Shown here piece after piece: positions 26,829 to 34,906 of a stretch of 51,622 bases of DNA; within the stretch, counting starts at the first letter, position 1, and every line of letters begins with the position of its first letter. Where the stretch lies: positions 1 through 51,622 of the forward strand of contig NZ_CDBN01000004.1 in assembly GCF_000820085.1 (NCBI RefSeq), in the 5' to 3' direction. The notes beneath the pieces were generated by a model, which saw only the letters and a program-made list of their open reading frames with translations, was not told where the DNA came from and did not search any database. A program made the translations under genes and the position numbers. This stretch comes from Aeromonas sanarellii. Lineage in GTDB: Bacteria; Pseudomonadota; Gammaproteobacteria; Enterobacterales; Aeromonadaceae.

Positions 26829-26852
26829 CATTTCGTCTATGTAAACGAAATG
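26829..26852. promoter_or_regulatory. Operator-like palindrome upstream of the Sel1 gene
   Basis: CATTTCGT at 26829-26836 and ACGAAATG at 26845-26852 are perfect inverted repeats around an 8-base spacer that is itself partly symmetric. The spacing and length fit a dimeric transcription factor. It lies between the divergent Sel1 and radical SAM genes. The regulator is not identified. Confidence 0.45.
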
Positions 26853-26971
26853 TAGCAGCAGATCAAGCGGGAGATATCCAGCCCGACCCCTTTACACGGG
26901 CCCGGACTTGCAGTTTGAGGTGCCACGCCTCAGAATAACTGTATGTATGAACAGTATCTGGATTTGATGAG

Positions 26972-28027
26972 ATGGCAGGACGAGGCAGCTCCCACAATGT
27001 CGATCACCGCTTCAGCGGTCCGCTCGTCGAAGCGGTCGATGATGGCTGGGCCCAAACCGAGTGGGAAGCGGCATTCGCCGCCAGCGATCCCCGTACCGAG
27101 GTGCGGGAGATAACTGCTCGCAGCATCATCAGCTACAACAACTCTCCCGATGTCCCGTTTGGCCGCTCCATCAACCCCTATCAGGGGTGCGAGCACGGCT
27201 GCATCTACTGCTACGCAAGGCCCAGCCACGCCTATCTGGAGCTCTCTCCCGGTCTGGATTTCGAAACCAGGCTGTTCGCCAAGCTCAACGCCGCCGAACT
27301 GCTGCGCCGGGAGTTTGCCAAGCCGAGCTACCAGCCACAGACCATAGTGCTGGGAGCCAACACCGATCCCTACCAGCCCATCGAGCATCGCTACCGCCTG
27401 ACCCGTGCTCTGCTGGAAGTGATGCTGGCACACCGCCACCCGGTGGGGATCATCACCAAGAGCGTCATGATATTGCGGGATCTGGACCTACTGGCCGAGT
27501 TGGCCAAAGCCGGGCTATGCCAGGTGATGGTGTCGGTCACCACCTTGAACGAGACGCTCAGGCGGCAGTTGGAGCCCAGGGCCAGCACGGGGGTTGGGCG
27601 GATCAAGGTGATCGAACGACTGGCCAAGGCCGGTGTGCCGGTCGGCGTGCTCGCCGCCCCCATGATCCCCAGGCTCAACGAGCCTGAACTGGAACAGATC
27701 ATCAAGGCCGCCGTCGACGCCGGGGCGGGCTGTGCGGATTACATCTTGCTGCGATTGCCCCACGAGCTCACCACCCTCTTTTGCGACTGGCTCGATACGC
27801 ACTATCCCGGCCAGAAAGAGGCGATCCTCAACCAGCTGCGGGCAAGCCGGGGCGGCGCACTCAACAGCGCCACCTTTGGCAGCCGCATGCGAGGTGAAGG
27901 GCAATTTGCCGATCTGCTGGCCCAGCGTTTTCGGCTCATCAGCAAGCGGCTCGGGCTTGGCAAGCGCCACGTTCAGTTGCGCCAGGATGCCTTCATCCGC
28001 CCCGGCGAGCAGTTGACGCTCTTCTAG
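26972..28027 (+). CDS. Radical SAM protein, PA0069 / SplB-like family
   Basis: The 351-residue protein carries the radical SAM cluster motif CxxxCxxC at C73, C77 and C80 (GCEHGCIYC), so it should bind a 4Fe-4S cluster and S-adenosylmethionine. INPYQGCEHGCIYCYARPSHAY is preceded by SIISYNNSPDVPFGRS, typical of the PA0069-type group, which is distantly related to spore photoproduct lyase. TNTDPYQP-like and VSVTTLNETLRRQLEPRA segments fit the TIM-barrel core. The physiological substrate of this group is not known to me. It appears to be a single gene with a weak ribosome-binding site. Confidence 0.85.
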   Translation: MAGRGSSHNVDHRFSGPLVEAVDDGWAQTEWEAAFAASDPRTEVREITARSIISYNNSPDVPFGRSINPYQGCEHGCIYCYARPSHAYLELSPGLDFETRLFAKLNAAELLRREFAKPSYQPQTIVLGANTDPYQPIEHRYRLTRALLEVMLAHRHPVGIITKSVMILRDLDLLAELAKAGLCQVMVSVTTLNETLRRQLEPRASTGVGRIKVIERLAKAGVPVGVLAAPMIPRLNEPELEQIIKAAVDAGAGCADYILLRLPHELTTLFCDWLDTHYPGQKEAILNQLRASRGGALNSATFGSRMRGEGQFADLLAQRFRLISKRLGLGKRHVQLRQDAFIRPGEQLTLF

Positions 28028-28058
28028 GAGCGGCTAACCCCGGCAGTAACGAGTGATC

Positions 28059-28214
28059 TCATCGAGTGCGCTCGTCCCTGCCCTGCTCCAGCAGCTCGGC
28101 GGGCAGCCTCGACGGTTCATGGGCCACTTCCAGCCACTCTTCGCCACAGGCTGACGGCTCGGCTTCGCCCCATACCCTGCTCCACCAGATCTCCCAGGTT
28201 ATCCAACTGGTCAT
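28059..28214 (-). CDS. Possible small Trp-rich protein
   Basis: A 51-residue frame begins MTSWITWEIWWSRVWGEAEP and contains six Trp residues, five of them in the first fifteen positions. GGGAGTGG about 8 bases before the ATG could be a ribosome-binding site. A longer version starting at 28298 is open but has no clear initiation site. An overlapping plus-strand frame (28066-28287) looks like low-complexity shadow sequence. No family is recognised and the gene is uncertain. Confidence 0.3.
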   Translation of the reverse strand: MTSWITWEIWWSRVWGEAEPSACGEEWLEVAHEPSRLPAELLEQGRDERTR

Positions 28215-28399
28215 ATGCCACTCCCGTTCGCTCGATGTGATCCACGCTGAAGGCGATGCAGGAGGCACCGCTCGCCGAGCAAGATAACCCTCAGCCATGA
28301 CACCCGAGTGACAGACAAATGACCAAATGGTACGGCCCTGACAGCCTATGGGTCAGCGTCATTGAAACCTGAAACCACTCACAACTTCAGCGAATTCAC

Positions 28400-28415
28400 C
28401 TTGAAATTCATCACA
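28400..28415 (+). promoter_or_regulatory. Weak CRP-like site upstream of the amylase gene
   Basis: CTTGA-N6-TCACA keeps one perfect half of the CRP core and three of five bases of the other. It lies about 100 bases before the amylase start. Catabolite control of amylase genes is common, but this match alone is weak. No other supported element is seen in 28215-28510. Confidence 0.3.
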
Positions 28416-28510
28416 AATCGACCGGAATTCGATTGCGAGTGTTCCTGGTTGTGCCAAAGCTGAGCCGCCCATTTCAGGCAGAGTCACAACAACAAGACAG
28501 GGACATAACA

Positions 28511-29908
28511 ATGAAACACACAGCGGGAATGCTGGCGATCGCAGGTATGCTGATCGCCCCCTTGGCGCATGCCGATGTCATACTGCACGCCTTCAACTGG
28601 AAATACAGTGAAGTCACTGCCAAGGCCGATCTCATCAAGGCTGCCGGCTACAAGCAGGTGCTCATCTCACCGCCTCTGAAGTCCTCGGGCGACGAGTGGT
28701 GGGCTCGTTACCAGCCCCAGGATCTGCGCCTGGTCGACACCCCCCTTGGCAACAAGCAGGATCTGGAGCAGCTGATCGCCGCGATGCAGACCCGAGGCAT
28801 TGCCGTCTACGCGGACGTGGTGCTCAACCACATGGCCAACGAAAGCTGGAAGCGCAGCGACCTCAACTACCCCGGCAGCGAGCTGCTGCAAAGCTACGCC
28901 GGCAATCCGGCCTACTTTGAACGCCAGAAGCTCTTTGGCGATCTGGGGCAGAACTTCCTCGCCGGCCAGGATTTTCATCCGGAGGGGTGCATCACCGACT
29001 GGAACAATCCGGGCCATGTCCAGTACTGGCGACTGTGCGGCGGGGCGGGTGACAAGGGGCTGCCGGATCTGGACCCCAACAACTGGGTGGTGAGTCAGCA
29101 ACAGGCTTACCTGCAGGCGCTCAAGGGGATGGGGATCAAGGGTTTTCGGGTCGATGCGGTCAAGCACATGAGCGATTACCAGATCAACGCCGTGTTCACC
29201 CCCGAGATCAAACAGGGGATGCACGTCTTTGGCGAGGTGATCACCACGGGGGGCGCCGGCAACAGCGACTATGAGAACTTCCTCAAACCCTACCTCGACA
29301 GCAGCGGCCAGGGGGCCTACGACTTCCCGCTCTTCGCCTCCCTGCGTGGAGCGCTGGGCTACGGCGGCAGCATGAACCTGCTGGCCGATCCCGGTGCCTA
29401 TGGTCAGGCACTGCCGGGTAGCCGCGCCGTCACCTTCGCCATCACCCACGATATCCCCACCAACGACGGTTTCCGCTACCAGATCCTCAACCAGACCGAC
29501 GAGAGACTGGCCTATGCCTACCTGCTCGGTCGTGATGGCGGTTCGCCTCTGGTCTACTCCGATCACGGTGAAACCAGGGACAAGGACGGATTGCGCTGGC
29601 AGGACTACTATCTGCGCACCGATCTCAAAGGGATGATCCGCTTCCATAACACAGTGCAGGGTCAACCGATGCAGCTCATCGGCAGTAACGACTGCTTCGT
29701 GCTGTTCAAGCGTGGCAAGCAGGGTCTGGTCGGCATCAACAAGTGCGACTACGAGCAGGAGTACTGGCTCGATACCGCCAGATTCGAGATGAACTGGTAT
29801 CGCAACTACCGGGATGTGCTCGACCAGAATGCCGTGGTCAACGTGCAGAGCCAGTGGGTAAGGCTGACCATCCCGGCCCGCGGCGCCAGAATGTGGCTGC
29901 AGGAGTGA
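28511..29908 (+). CDS. amyA: Secreted alpha-amylase, GH13
   Basis: This extracellular enzyme hydrolyses alpha-1,4 bonds of starch; the precursor has 465 residues. The signal peptide is MKHTAGMLAIAGMLIAPLAHA, with cleavage after residue 21. GH13 regions are present: DVVLNH (about 102-107), GFRVDAVKH with nucleophile D215, EVI with acid/base E242, and ITHDIP with D314 as transition-state stabiliser. Length and sequence resemble the known Aeromonas hydrophila amylase of about 464 residues. The ATG at 28511 is chosen because the signal peptide starts there; a longer frame from 28433 would hide it. No starch-binding module follows. A strong terminator ends the gene. Confidence 0.93.
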   Translation: MKHTAGMLAIAGMLIAPLAHADVILHAFNWKYSEVTAKADLIKAAGYKQVLISPPLKSSGDEWWARYQPQDLRLVDTPLGNKQDLEQLIAAMQTRGIAVYADVVLNHMANESWKRSDLNYPGSELLQSYAGNPAYFERQKLFGDLGQNFLAGQDFHPEGCITDWNNPGHVQYWRLCGGAGDKGLPDLDPNNWVVSQQQAYLQALKGMGIKGFRVDAVKHMSDYQINAVFTPEIKQGMHVFGEVITTGGAGNSDYENFLKPYLDSSGQGAYDFPLFASLRGALGYGGSMNLLADPGAYGQALPGSRAVTFAITHDIPTNDGFRYQILNQTDERLAYAYLLGRDGGSPLVYSDHGETRDKDGLRWQDYYLRTDLKGMIRFHNTVQGQPMQLIGSNDCFVLFKRGKQGLVGINKCDYEQEYWLDTARFEMNWYRNYRDVLDQNAVVNVQSQWVRLTIPARGARMWLQE

Positions 29909-29942
29909 CAGTGGGCTGGTAACGCCGAGCCAGATAGAAAAC

Positions 29943-29971
29943 AAAAGAGCGACCGTGAAGGTCGCTCTTTT
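29943..29971. terminator. Bidirectional terminator between amyA and gyrA
   Basis: AAAAGAGCGACC at 29943-29954 pairs with GGTCGCTCTTTT at 29960-29971, a 12-bp stem with a 5-base loop and T-tracts on both strands. The two genes converge here. Confidence 0.9.
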
Positions 29972-29990
29972 TTCTGGTCAGGGGGTACGA

Positions 29991-32738
29991 TTACTCGTCG
30001 CCCGCCTCCCCTGCATCGACGGATCCCGTGTCAGCCGCGGTATCGGTGCCTTCGGACACCTCCCCCTCGACGGCCAGGGTCTCGGTTTCCTCTTCGTCAC
30101 TCTCGGCAACGCGCTGCAGGCCGACCACGGTCTCATCTTCACCGGTACGGATCAGACGCACGCCGCCGGTATTGCGGCCGATGACGCTCACCTCGGACAC
30201 CCGGGTACGCACCAGGGTACCGCCGTTGGTGATCAGCATGATCTGGTCGGTATCTTCCACCTGGATCGCATCGATCACCTTGCCATTGCGTGAGTCCACC
30301 TTGATGGAGATGACACCCTGGGTACCACGGCTCTTGGTCGGGTACTCGTCCAGCGCGGTGCGCTTGCCGTAGCCGTTCTCGGTGGCGGTGAGGATGGCGC
30401 CGACCCCGCGCGGCACGATGAGGGAGACTACCTTGTCACCGGCGCCCAGCTTGATGCCGCGCACACCGGCGGCGGTACGGCCCATGGGACGCACGCCCTT
30501 GAAGGTGCCCTTGCTCTCGGTGCCTTCGCCGTTGTCGCTGCCGTCATCGTCGTTGCCGGCATCGTCGTCGGCCTCGACTTCGTCGCTGGCATCCGCATCG
30601 GCGCGGCCACTGCCTTCCGCGAAGCGAACAACCTTGCCCGCATCGGAGAACAGCATGATCTCGTTGCTGCCGTCGGTGATGTCCACCCCGATCAACTCAT
30701 CCCCCTCTTTGAGGTTGATGGCGCGAATGCCGGAGGAGAGCGGACGGCTGAAGTCGGACAGGCTGGTCTTCTTCACGGTGCCGTTGGCGGTGGCGAAGAA
30801 GACGTACTTGTCGGCCTCATATTCCTTCACCGGCAGGATGGCGGTGATGCGCTCACCCTCTTCCAGCGGCAGCAGGTTGATGATCGGACGGCCACGGGCG
30901 CCACGGGACGCCTCCGGCAGCTGATAGACCTTGAGCCAGTAGACCTTGCCACGGGTGGAGAAGCACAGGATGGTGTCGTGGGTGTTGGCCACCAGCAGAC
31001 GCTCCACGAAGTCCTCTTCCTTGATCCGGGTGGCCGACTTGCCACGACCACCGCGGCGCTGGGCCTCGTAGTCGGAGAGCGGCTGATACTTCACATAGCC
31101 CTGGTGAGACAGGGTCACCACCACGTCTTCCGGGGTGATCAGATCTTCGATGTTGATCTCGGCGCTGGACATGCTGATCTCGGTGCGACGCTCGTCGCCG
31201 TACTGCTCGCGCACGGCCAGCAGTTCGTCACGGATCACTTCCATCAGGCGCTCCGGGCTTGCCAGGATGTGCAACAGCTCGGCAATGAGATCCAGCAGAG
31301 ACTGGTACTCTTCCAGGATCTTCTCGTGCTCGAGGCCGGTCAGCTTGTGCAGACGCAGGTCGAGGATGGCCTGGGCCTGGATCTCGGTCAGGAAGTACTG
31401 CCCTTCACGGATGCCGAACTCCGGCTCCAGCCACTCGGGGCGGGCCGCGTCGTCGCCGGCTTTCTCCAGCATGGCGGCCACGTTGCCGAGCGCCCAGCCC
31501 TTGGCCACCAGCGCCACTTTCGCATCCGCCGGGGTCGCGCTGTGGCGAATGAGCTCGATGATGGGGTCGATGTTGGCCAGGGCCACCGCCAACCCTTCCA
31601 GGATGTGGGCCCGATCCCGCGCCTTGCGCAGTTCGAACACTGTCCTGCGGGTCACCACCTCGCGGCGGTGCAGCAGGAAGGCATCCAGGATCTCCTTGAG
31701 GTTCATCACCTTGGGCTGGTTGTTGTCCAGCGCCACCATGTTGATGCCGAACGTGGTCTGCATCTGGGTGTGCTTGTAGAGATTGTTCAGCACAATCTCG
31801 CCGGACTCGCCGCGCTTGATCTCGATGACGATGCGCATGCCGTCCTTGTCGGACTCGTCGCGCAGGGCGCTAATGCCCTCGATCTTCTTCTCTTTGACCA
31901 GCTCGGCGATCTTCTCGATGAGCCGCGCCTTGTTCACCTGATAGGGGATCTCGTGGACGATGATGGTCTCGCGACCGCTCTTCTCGTCCACCTCCACCTC
32001 GGCCTTGGCCCGCACATAGACGGAGCCGCGACCGGTACGGTACGCCTGCACGATGCCGGAACGGCCGTTGATGATGCCACCTGTGGGGAAATCCGGGCCG
32101 GTGACATGGGTCATCAGCTCGTCGATGGTGAGGTCGCCATTCTCGATCAGCGCCAGACAGCCGTTGACTATCTCGGTGAGGTTGTGAGGCGGGATGTTGG
32201 TCGCCATGCCCACCGCGATACCGGAGGAGCCGTTGACCAGCAGGGTGGGGACCTTGGTGGGCATGACCGCCGGGATCATCTCGGTGCCGTCGTAGTTCGG
32301 CACCCAGTCCACGGTCTCTTTGTCCAGATCGGCCAGCAGCTCGTGGGAGATGCGCGCCATCCGCACTTCGGTGTAACGCATGGCCGCGGCGTTGTCGCCG
32401 TCCACCGAACCGAAGTTGCCCTGACCGTCGACCAGCATGTAACGCATGGAGAAATCCTGCGCCATGCGGACGATGGTGTCATACACGGCACTGTCGCCGT
32501 GGGGGTGATATTTACCGATTACGTCACCGACCACACGGGCCGATTTTTTATAGGGCTTGTTCCAGTCGTTCCCCAGCTCGTTCATTGCATACAGAACGCG
32601 GCGGTGAACCGGTTTCAAGCCATCACGCACATCCGGTAGAGCTCGTCCTACGATCACGCTCATGGCGTAATCCAGATAGGAACTCTTGAGCTCTTCTTCG
32701 ATGTTGACCGGCGTGATCTCTCTGGCCAGATCGCTCAT
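29991..32738 (-). CDS. gyrA: DNA gyrase subunit A
   Basis: GyrA cuts and rejoins DNA in the gyrase A2B2 complex that introduces negative supercoils. The protein has 915 residues, longer than E. coli (875). The catalytic Tyr lies in AAAMRYTE at about 122. The quinolone-resistance region reads [11 protein letters not shown], with the wild-type S83 and D87. The GyrA box QRRGGRG opens the C-terminal beta-pinwheel. About 30 residues (713-742) form an acidic insertion rich in Asp and Glu inside the pinwheel, and the C-terminal tail is also acidic. The divergent neighbour is ubiG. Confidence 0.97.
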   Translation of the reverse strand: MSDLAREITPVNIEEELKSSYLDYAMSVIVGRALPDVRDGLKPVHRRVLYAMNELGNDWNKPYKKSARVVGDVIGKYHPHGDSAVYDTIVRMAQDFSMRYMLVDGQGNFGSVDGDNAAAMRYTEVRMARISHELLADLDKETVDWVPNYDGTEMIPAVMPTKVPTLLVNGSSGIAVGMATNIPPHNLTEIVNGCLALIENGDLTIDELMTHVTGPDFPTGGIINGRSGIVQAYRTGRGSVYVRAKAEVEVDEKSGRETIIVHEIPYQVNKARLIEKIAELVKEKKIEGISALRDESDKDGMRIVIEIKRGESGEIVLNNLYKHTQMQTTFGINMVALDNNQPKVMNLKEILDAFLLHRREVVTRRTVFELRKARDRAHILEGLAVALANIDPIIELIRHSATPADAKVALVAKGWALGNVAAMLEKAGDDAARPEWLEPEFGIREGQYFLTEIQAQAILDLRLHKLTGLEHEKILEEYQSLLDLIAELLHILASPERLMEVIRDELLAVREQYGDERRTEISMSSAEINIEDLITPEDVVVTLSHQGYVKYQPLSDYEAQRRGGRGKSATRIKEEDFVERLLVANTHDTILCFSTRGKVYWLKVYQLPEASRGARGRPIINLLPLEEGERITAILPVKEYEADKYVFFATANGTVKKTSLSDFSRPLSSGIRAINLKEGDELIGVDITDGSNEIMLFSDAGKVVRFAEGSGRADADASDEVEADDDAGNDDDGSDNGEGTESKGTFKGVRPMGRTAAGVRGIKLGAGDKVVSLIVPRGVGAILTATENGYGKRTALDEYPTKSRGTQGVISIKVDSRNGKVIDAIQVEDTDQIMLITNGGTLVRTRVSEVSVIGRNTGGVRLIRTGEDETVVGLQRVAESDEEETETLAVEGEVSEGTDTAADTGSVDAGEAGDE

Positions 32739-32864
32739 AGAAAGCCTTAATCCCTAATTAGTTGTTCTTTGGCTTAAACAGCGCGACATGGTAACACACT
32801 GAGCCAAATACCTTAAGCCACAAATCCGGTAACAAGTCGGGCTGGTGTGACAAAGTCCGTCCGT

Positions 32865-32870
32865 TATAAT
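32865..32870 (+). promoter_or_regulatory. Probable -10 box of the ubiG promoter
   Basis: A consensus TATAAT lies 68 bases before the ubiG start in the 199-base divergent region between gyrA and ubiG. No -35 hexamer with good spacing is evident; CTGGTG at 32842-32847 is at the right distance but matches poorly. Confidence 0.5.
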
Positions 32871-32937
32871 GCCCGCCAGGACAATAGATTGCGCACCAGA
32901 CTCCAAGCCGTGCGCCCTGCCACAGGATCATCAAAAA

Positions 32938-33654
32938 ATGCACAGTGACGCCAATGTCGATCTGACAGAAATCGCCAAATTCGAAGCCATCGCCTCCCGC
33001 TGGTGGGACATGGAGGGCGAATTCAAGCCGCTGCACCAGATCAATCCGGTGCGCCTTGACTGGATCACCGACAAGAGCGGCGGCCTGTTCGGCAAGCGCG
33101 TGCTCGACATCGGCTGCGGTGGCGGCATCCTCTCCGAGAGCATGGCCCGCCGTGGTGCCAAGGTCACCGGCATCGACATGGGCAAGGAGCCCCTCGGCGT
33201 CGCCCGCCTGCACGCTCTGGAGCAGGGGGTGGAGCTCGAGTATCGCCAGATCACCGCCGAAGCCCACGCCGATGAGGCTCCCGGCCAGTATGACGTAGTC
33301 ACCTGCATGGAGATGCTGGAGCACGTGCCGGACCCGGCCTCGGTGCTGCGCGCCATCGCCACCCTGGTACGACCGGGGGGCAAGGTGTTCGTCTCCACCA
33401 TCAACCGCAACCCCAAGGCCTATCTGATGATGATCCTCGGCGCCGAATACTTGATGAAGATGGTCCCCAAGGGCACCCACGATCACAAGAAGTTCATCAC
33501 CCCGGCGGAGCTGTGCCGCATGGGTGAGGCGGCAGACCTGCTGGTGCGGGACATGAGCGGCGTGCACTATGCGCCGCTCTCCAACCGCTTCAAGCTCGGT
33601 GCCAACGTCGACGTCAACTACATGGTGGCTTTCGAGCGCCCGGAGCAAGGCTGA
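32938..33654 (+). CDS. ubiG: Ubiquinone biosynthesis O-methyltransferase
   Basis: UbiG performs both O-methylation steps of ubiquinone synthesis with S-adenosylmethionine. The product is 238 residues, the usual size. [13 protein letters not shown] (about 57-69) is the SAM-binding motif I, and [17 protein letters not shown] is motif II/III of the family. The start MHSDANVDL is chosen because homologues begin there and an upstream in-frame ATG at 32869 would overlap the -10 box. The stop overlaps the start of the next gene (TGATG), so ubiG and the phosphatase gene are coupled. Confidence 0.96.
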   Translation: MHSDANVDLTEIAKFEAIASRWWDMEGEFKPLHQINPVRLDWITDKSGGLFGKRVLDIGCGGGILSESMARRGAKVTGIDMGKEPLGVARLHALEQGVELEYRQITAEAHADEAPGQYDVVTCMEMLEHVPDPASVLRAIATLVRPGGKVFVSTINRNPKAYLMMILGAEYLMKMVPKGTHDHKKFITPAELCRMGEAADLLVRDMSGVHYAPLSNRFKLGANVDVNYMVAFERPEQG

Positions 33655-34340
33655 TGAGCGTACCCCACCCGATGCCCCTTCGCTGCGTGCTGTTCGATCT
33701 CGACGGCACCCTGCTCGACACGGCGCCGGACCTCGGCGCCGCCGTCAACCACGTGCTGGTCAGCGAAGGTTTTGCGCCGCTCTCCGACGACATCATCCGT
33801 CAGACCACCTCCCACGGGGCCCTGGGGCTGCTCAGGGCCGGTCTTGGCGACGAACTGCTCGAGGAGCTGGGGGCCACTCGCCTTCGCACCGCCCTGCTCG
33901 ACCATTACGCGGCCAACCTCTGCGTCGGCACCCGCCCCTATGACGGCATGGTGGATCTCATCGAATGGCTCGACGAACGGAAGATGCCCTGGGGCATCGT
34001 CACCAACAAGCCGGGCTTTCTCACCGAGCCGCTCTTGGCCGCCCTGCCGGCACTCGCCAACTGCGGCGTCACCGTCAGCGCCGACACCCTGCCGGTGCGC
34101 AAGCCCGACCCCGCCCCCATGTTCTTTGCCTGCGAGCGGCTCGGGGTGGACGCGGCGCACTGCCTCTATGTGGGGGATCATGTGCGGGACATCGAGGCGG
34201 GCCGCAACGCCGGCATGCGCACCGCGGTGGCGGGCTGGGGTTATCTGCACGGCGACGAGGATCCCGCCCTTTGGGGCGCTGACTTGCACTTCGATACGGT
34301 GCAGGCCCTGCACCACTGGCTGCGCTACGAACTGGGCTGA
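33654..34340 (+). CDS. HAD phosphatase, MupP-like (usually annotated Gph)
   Basis: This 228-residue HAD-family phosphatase has FDLDGTLLDTAPD with the nucleophile Asp in motif I, GIVTNKPGFL in motif II and VRKPDPAPM plus LYVGDHVRDIEAG in motifs III/IV. Automatic pipelines would call it phosphoglycolate phosphatase. The segment GWGYLHGDEDPALWGAD is much closer to Pseudomonas MupP (N-acetylmuramic acid 6-phosphate phosphatase) than to E. coli Gph, as I recall those sequences. In Pseudomonas mupP also directly follows ubiG. I therefore favour a peptidoglycan-recycling role, without excluding phosphoglycolate. It overlaps ubiG by one base. Confidence 0.7.
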   Translation: MSVPHPMPLRCVLFDLDGTLLDTAPDLGAAVNHVLVSEGFAPLSDDIIRQTTSHGALGLLRAGLGDELLEELGATRLRTALLDHYAANLCVGTRPYDGMVDLIEWLDERKMPWGIVTNKPGFLTEPLLAALPALANCGVTVSADTLPVRKPDPAPMFFACERLGVDAAHCLYVGDHVRDIEAGRNAGMRTAVAGWGYLHGDEDPALWGADLHFDTVQALHHWLRYELG

Positions 34341-34443
34341 GTTCGCCTCGCCGTCTTATAGATGGATTGCCCGGGCAGCTTTTGGGATCATCAATGTCCA
34401 TATGAGCACCATTCATGCCTGACGGCCCGGCGTGCCAAATGAG

Positions 34444-34471
34444 AGAGGGATCTCAAACGATCCCTCTTTTT
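34444..34471 (+). terminator. Terminator of the ubiG operon
   Basis: AGAGGGATC at 34444-34452 pairs with GATCCCTCT at 34459-34467 around a 6-base loop, and TTTT follows. It lies 104 bases after the phosphatase stop. The intervening stretch holds no supported gene. Confidence 0.85.
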
Positions 34472-34695
34472 CACGGTTTGGCAAGCCTCCAGAGAGGGGG
34501 ACAGGACACCTTTTGACCCTGTCTGCGCAAGGGATAACCAGACTGAATTTGCTAGTAAAAACACCCCGCTTTCGCAAGCAAAAAAAGTTATTTTAATTTT
34601 CCATCTTCGATCGCCGGACTTGCATTTGCCGGATCGGACGCATGAAAACCCGTTCGCTGTGAGCGTCCACTAACTCCACTCCCGACACCCACAAT
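34472..34695 (+). other. Upstream part of the nrdA control region
   Basis: No gene is supported here. An AT-rich tract at about 34580-34602 (seven As, then GTTATTTTAATTTT) contrasts with the G+C-rich surroundings, and a near-symmetric CGATCGCCGG ... CCGGATCG pair follows at about 34608-34636. In E. coli an AT-rich element upstream of nrdA contributes to its cell-cycle control; the correspondence is only positional. Confidence 0.35.
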
Positions 34696-34722
34696 TTATC
34701 CACAGCAATTGCGTTATCCACA
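34696..34722 (+). promoter_or_regulatory. Two consensus DnaA boxes upstream of nrdA
   Basis: TTATCCACA occurs at 34696-34704 and again at 34714-34722, in the same orientation and 18 bases apart. Both are perfect strong DnaA boxes. DnaA regulates nrdAB in E. coli, so this pair probably links deoxyribonucleotide supply to replication initiation. Confidence 0.85.
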
Positions 34723-34741
34723 GATTGCAATGCCGTGCCGA

Positions 34742-34788
34742 CCTCACTATCTTGTAGTTCGCATTCAAAATAACACTATATCTTGTGA
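34742..34788 (+). promoter_or_regulatory. Pair of NrdR boxes upstream of nrdA
   Basis: ACACTATATCTTGTGA at 34773-34788 fits the NrdR box very well. A weaker copy, CCTCACTATCTTGTAG, is at 34742-34757. The starts are 31 bases apart, about three helical turns, which is the typical spacing of NrdR box pairs. NrdR represses ribonucleotide reductase genes when dATP is high. The pair lies about 120-165 bases before nrdA. Confidence 0.8.
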
Positions 34789-34906
34789 TTCATCGCGCAT
34801 TACGCCCCTACCCCGTCGCCAGGATTGGTCCGTCGGGAGCGTCGCGCGATGGTTTTTCGGGAATCCACCGATGCCGCCAGGCATCAACTAAAGGGGTCAT
34901 CAGCCA

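Noticed and set aside
28066..28287. A plus-strand 73-codon frame after the radical SAM gene
   Set aside because: It is Ser-rich, overlaps a more plausible minus-strand frame and has no initiation site.
33654..34340. Routine assignment of the ubiG-linked phosphatase as Gph
   Set aside because: The diagnostic C-terminal segment and the gene context fit MupP better. The Gph name is kept only as an alternative.
34610..34640. CGATCGCCGG ... CCGGATCG considered as an operator or hairpin before nrdA
   Set aside because: The arms match imperfectly and the spacing is arbitrary. The DnaA and NrdR sites explain the region better.
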